From the NCBI GenBank assembly GCA_958299035.1, contig CATQJL010000001.1, forward strand, positions 2,604,001 through 2,668,000: a stretch of 64,000 bases of DNA. Reading direction: 5' to 3'. Below the pieces are notes generated by a model. The model did not search any database and was not told the DNA's origin. It worked only from the letters and a program-made list of their open reading frames with translations. Shown piece after piece: positions 59,829 to 64,000 of this stretch (its first letter is position 1; the number at the start of each line of letters is the position of its first letter). The position numbers and the translations under genes were made by a program. The DNA is from Cylicocyclus nassatus (taxonomy: Eukaryota; Nematoda; Chromadorea; Rhabditida; Strongylidae).

Positions 59829-61846
59829 CCTTTTTTTCTTCTCAAAAACGACATTTGGTAGGGCTACGTTGGGTATAGGTAAGGGTCAAAATCGGTATCG
59901 GTTAAACTTTGGGGTTTTCTGACGTGCTGATCACAAACATCATATTCTTTCTGCATTTTAGAGCTCTTTCATGGAATTGCGGTGGTTATACGGTATGGGG
60001 TGGAACTACGAATTTGCTAAAGTTCGCCTAGGGAGTAAGCCCGCTGAACATGAATATCATACAGCTTCTGTAGCGCCATTTTCTTACTACGATGCATGTA
60101 AGGTGAATGATTGCACTTTCAAATTTGCACAAAACTTTTCCTAGAAAGTTTCAAGCATGCTGATTAGGGATACTATGCTTGCTTGCTGCATCAACGCGTT
60201 ATTGTGGAGTTACGGTAATTTGCGGCATATAGGTAGGCATTCTTTCGTCACATCACAAAAATGAAATGGCTTTATCATGCAAAATGAGCAAGATTTTCGT
60301 GATCAGCAAGCCTGATGATCTGGCACTAATTTTCAGGCAGGTCTATTTTTTGACCACTGCCATACACTACAGTGACTCCTTGAAAAGGTCCCAAAACGCA
60401 ACGAAATATGATGCCTGCGACCAACATGTACAATACCTTTTAAATCAAACCGCAGCCAAACTTAAGACTTTGTCCCCCTACCGTAAACCTACAATAACTT
60501 CACGAAAAAACCTTTTTGCAGAAAAAGTATGATATTCGTGATCAGCATGCCAAACAGGAATCCCTAGACTGAGATTCAGCGAAGTCCGCGATCTGACCTC
60601 CCGACCATATACCCACAGCAGCCTCAAAAGATGGCGCTACCGCGCAGAATTGACAACCCACCTACTAGACGAAGTTTGAACAGCATCCAAGACTTTGACA
60701 TTTTGGGGTCCGAATATGGAATAGCGTTCATAGTATGGCAGCATGAGCATCAAGATTGAAATCGTTATTAGCGATAGCTCCTTATATGACGAACAAAGAA
60801 TGAATAACTTGAATGTGATGTTTTAGGTTTAAAAACTTGTAGCATAGCATTTTGGCTAAGAAAATCGGAAGAACTCATATTTTGAGGCTAGAGTGAAAAG
60901 GAGCCGTCTCAAATACTTTCACGGAAAAAACCGCTAACGCTATATGAAAATTTAAGCTGAAAGGAACAGGCAATACATTGCGACAAGCCACAGAAGGGAG
61001 AGCTACGGGAAGGATGCTTTACAAGAAGGAGAAGCGCTGCGGTTATTCACTGCGTAGGCGAGTCTCGAGAAAAAGTACGAGGTGCAGGGTTTGCACAAAA
61101 ATGAGCTTCACTGAACGCAACATCTTTTTTCGAATGCCAGCGGCAATTCTTGTTAGCACAATGACGACAACATGACCCATACTGGGTCATGCAATGACTG
61201 GTACGTGGGGCAATGTGACCCACATGGGTCGCTCCAAGTTAGTTAAGATGATTATAGTTTCGGCATGCATTCACTTCAGAAGTTTTCCTACGCTCTGAGG
61301 TTATTTTTAGAAATCACTTCCGCGTTTCTTGGCTGCCTCTTAAAATTGCTGTAGTTGCACTGTAGATGACGATCTATGTCTTAGCTAGAAATTTTCAAGT
61401 TTTTCATAGGCTTTGTCCCACAAGGCAGACATCTAAAAATGCGCGTTGTCGTCAAGTTTTGGTCTGAGTGTCCTTCCACAAGCAGTCGTACTTGCCATTT
61501 TATATGCGCACCGTGCCTTCCCAACAGAACTTTAATCAATACATCTATAAGTTTATTAGCTTTCGTCATTGAAAAAAGTGTCGAGGATTTGGTGACCCAA
61601 TATGTCATTTCTCACACCTGATGGTCATTGGGTACTGTAGCAAGCGGTGCAACGACTGCGAAATCTGTTCTGTTAAACAATGTGAATCTGAATTGCTCCG
61701 ATGTGCATTTTTCGCCGCAAAAACATGTCTTTGTGCGCTGCAGCTTTCACAACGGATTACACGTCCTATCTTGCTGCTCGCTTGCTGGCGTCGCTCTATG
61801 GACATTTGGATATTTTCCCGTAGCATTATATTATTCTCAATGGTGA
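59829..61846. other. Spacer, only partial repeats recognised
   Basis: CGTGATCAGCA occurs near 60298 and 60538. Paired GACCCA/TGGGTC words lie at 61175-61230. A single end of the 71-bp inverted-repeat family lies at about 61628-61670. No exon could be supported. Confidence 0.35.
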
Positions 61847-62271
61847 ATGACTTCAGACATGGAAGCTGGGTCTTCCGAGCAGCCTATGGTTATTCATGAA
61901 GACAGCAACTTGTCTATGGAATCAGTCGAGTCAGTAGAGCAGGTGGCGCCTTCAGTCCCTCCAGCACCTTTGCCTGAAGAATCAAACATAGCGGAAAATG
62001 CGGAAAGTCAGTATAATAATGTTGGAGCTGAAGTGTAACGAGTGGTTAAGGTTGCTTTTTTTAGATACGCAATCTTCAGCGATGGCTAGTGTACTGTCTA
62101 CACCAAGATCTTCAGTTAGGGTAATTACAGCCGATGTTACACATAGACAGGTCGTACTTATTTTTACGAATCTTTGCCGTTATATTTTTGCAATGCTTAT
62201 TTAAGATCGAAGTGAAAGACCTCATCGAGTACGAGTGGCCATTGAAGTCTGGAGATAAGTACTTTCTGCAG
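61847..62271 (+). CDS. 5' exons of an unrecognised gene, continues downstream
   Basis: Exons are 61847-62006, 62065-62150 and 62206-62271 in consistent phases, giving 104 residues with an open 3' end (donor GTTAGT). The N-terminal 80 residues are acidic and serine/proline-rich (SMESVESVEQVAPSVPPAPL) and likely disordered. The third exon turns into an ordered-looking segment (IEVKDLIEYEWPLKSGDKYF). This suggests a regulatory or chromatin protein with a disordered N terminus, but no family is recognised. The next exons are probably beyond the transposon-filled stretch that follows or past the window end. Confidence 0.5.
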
Positions 62272-62560
62272 GTTAGTCTTTTGAGTGTGTATGCAGCTCC
62301 ACTTTGGTTTTTGGCAGAGTGTACGTCTCTAAGCAAACGGAACATCAGCCTCAGCAATTATAAACAAAGCCAGATATAAGTTTTTCTCTTTGAGCGGAGC
62401 TAAACATTATGAAGTAAACTTAGGGCCGCATGCATTAACATCCCCGCTAGGGAGGGAATCGCAGCTTGAAAGAAAGCCTCATATCATGAAGCTCCAGATA
62501 TCTAGATTTCACGCTGTCTACCAATCCGTGAGTATTCCTACCATCCTCCACTATGAACAT

Positions 62561-63153
62561 CTTATATATAAAGCTGAAAGTCTGTTTGTCTGTATGCATG
62601 TATGTCTGTCTGTCTGTCTGTCTGTGTGTACGTATGTTCCGAATAGAAAATTCCATTTCTGAACCGATCCGGACCAAACTTGGCACACATACACTTCGGG
62701 CCCCGGCGGGTGTCATAGGCTACTTTTCGTATCGATCGATAGCGATTTTATCGATTTTTTGCAAAATTTGAGCTACGGGGGTGGGATTTGGCACAGGGGG
62801 TAATCGAGCATGCTGATCACCCCCGTGGGGGTGATCAGCATGCTCGATTACACCCCTCTGCCAACCAGCCCCCTAGCTCAAATTTTGCAAAAAAATCGAT
62901 AAAAGTAATGCACGGTTTTGAAAACAAATATTGTATTCGTAATCAGCATGCTCGATTACCCCCCTGTGCCAAATCCCAGCCCCCTAGCTCAAATTTTGCA
63001 AAAAATCGATAAAATCGACATCAATCGATAACGGAAAGTGGACTGTGACACCCGCCGGGGCCCGAAGTGTATGTGTGCCAAGTTTGGTTCGGATCGGTTA
63101 AGAAATGGAATTTTCTATTCGGAACATACGGCGGAGCCGGGTATGCCAGCTAG
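62561..63153. mobile_element. Foldback repeat with TCTG microsatellite, inverted third copy
   Basis: It begins CTTATATATAAAGCTGAAAG, passes through a TGTC/TCTG microsatellite and GGACCAAACTTGGCACACAT, has inverted halves meeting near 62823, and ends GGCGGAGCCGGGTATGCCAG then CTAG. It is in opposite orientation to the copies at 19204 and 44183 and lacks the multiple 120-bp units. Confidence 0.75.
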
Positions 63154-63581
63154 TATTTAATAGGAGCGAGAAGCTGTGCAAGCACCATTTTCTAGCTTCT
63201 TGCATGATCCCCTGGTGATCTCCGGCGGTCGACCGTTTTTTCTTCGAAGTCTTTTTCTTTCTTCAAGGTTAGCGAAAACATTCCAAAGTTGTACTGTTCA
63301 TCTAGCCCAGCAGTGCTAAACATGTTGCTGGTAACAACAAATGATGTACTGGAGTCATAGTTTATCGAAAAATTCGATTTTTCAAAAACTCAGCTGTTCT
63401 TACCAGCAATATGCGCACCATTGTTGGGCTAGATGAACAGTACAACTTTGGAATGTTTTCGCTAACTTTGAAGAAAGAAAAATGACTTCGAAGAAAAGAC
63501 GGTCGGCCGCCGGGGATCACCAGGGGATCATACAAGAAGCTGGAAAATGGGGCTTGCACAGCTTCTCGCTCCTATTAAATA
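63154..63581. mobile_element. Palindromic element with about 190-bp arms
   Basis: TATTTAATAGGAGCGAGAAG at 63154 is mirrored at the right end, and the arms include GATCCCCTGGTGATC and GTACTGTTCATCTAGCCCA. The loop is short and the sequence could fold on itself almost entirely. Confidence 0.75.
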
Positions 63582-63733
63582 TGTTCATAGTGGAGGATGG
63601 TAGGAATACTCACGGATTGGTAGACAGCGTGAAATTCACAGGTTTGCTTCAGGATATGAAGTTTTCTGTTGAGCAAAGCTACGATTCTTCCCCCCCCCCC
63701 CCCCGGTAGGAATGTCAGTGCATTCGGCCCTTA

Positions 63734-64000
63734 GATTGGATAATGAATGATCTCGTTTTCACATGAATAGGAAATAAAAAAACGCTTTCTGAATCTCTGG
63801 GTTTTGTTTTCAGCCCTTAGTGAGTGCAGGGGTGAGTGATTTGATAAATCGGTACATGCGAGCTCTGGCTAGGTGGCAAACCACAATGCAGTTTGCGCAT
63901 CTATCAAAAATGTATACGACAATTTGCTGACATTTGGGCGGAAGCCAATTTTTGGGCAGTATTCGCTCAAATTCAATCAACTACGGTCATGCATGACTGC
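63734..64000. other. Window end, nothing firm
   Basis: A TTTTCAG acceptor at about 63813 followed by a short open stretch and GTGAGT could be a small exon of the gene starting at 61847, but its frame cannot be tied in. Confidence 0.25.

Larger units (their letters stand above)
62423..63730. mobile_element. PIF/Harbinger (Tourist)-like element carrying two nested elements
   Basis: The ends GGGCCGCATGCATTAACAT and its near complement (ATGTCAGTGCATTCGGCCC) are flanked by TTA on both sides (62420-62422 and 63731-63733). A 3-bp TTA duplication and GGGCC ends are typical of Harbinger-type MITEs. The inverted repeats continue inward past ATTTCACGCTGTCTACCAAT to about 62560 and 63584. The loop holds a foldback repeat copy (62561-63153) and a second palindromic element (63154-63581). 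Confidence 0.72.

Overview
The window is nuclear DNA of a nematode, most likely a clade V strongylid (hookworm-like) species; this is inferred from gene style and repeat content, not from a search. Genes are split into many short exons by introns with GT...TTTCAG-type ends. Several start codons sit just after an acceptor that looks like a spliced-leader site. RTE-type and CR1-type retrotransposon remnants and many small inverted-repeat transposons fill the space between and inside genes. All exon chains were read by hand: each was accepted only where splice sites, reading frame and intron phase agreed and total exon length was a multiple of three.

Layout. 0.8-5.7 kb (+): nine-exon gene for an unrecognised acidic, probably nuclear protein. 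6.5-8.3 kb (-): eleven-exon gene of unknown function. 9.3-12.3 kb (+): two tandem genes for small secreted cysteine-rich proteins, separated by a decayed minisatellite. 12.3-28.5 kb: a repeat island with RTE remnants, a large foldback repeat, a twelve-copy 174-bp tandem array, and a nested complex in which a Mutator-like element with a 9-bp target duplication, itself carrying a CR1 fragment, lies inside an RTE reverse transcriptase relic. 28.6-31.3 kb (-): complete homologue of the zinc ester hydrolase C11orf54. 32.8-33.3 kb (-): 76-residue novel protein gene, head to head (78 bp between start codons) with the next gene. 33.4-38.1 kb (+): complete 20-exon PHF14 homologue with an 8-nt microexon. 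39.0-42.3 kb (+): pipsqueak-type HTH protein. 42.8-43.4 kb (+): SDHAF3, an assembly factor for succinate dehydrogenase. 43.9-53 kb: second repeat island. 53.7-56.9 kb (+): multi-exon gene of unknown function next to a 453-bp tandem duplication. 57-61.8 kb: repeats. 61.8-62.3 kb (+): first exons of a gene whose next intron is loaded with a Harbinger-like element containing two further elements; the gene probably runs past the window end.

The recognised genes are housekeeping and chromatin genes (PHF14, pipsqueak-type protein, SDHAF3, C11orf54) and show no shared pathway. PHF14, the pipsqueak gene and SDHAF3 are co-oriented, with gaps of about 850 and 500 bp, so an operon-like transcript is possible but unproven. 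No CRISPR array, bacterial operon, rRNA or convincing tRNA was seen.
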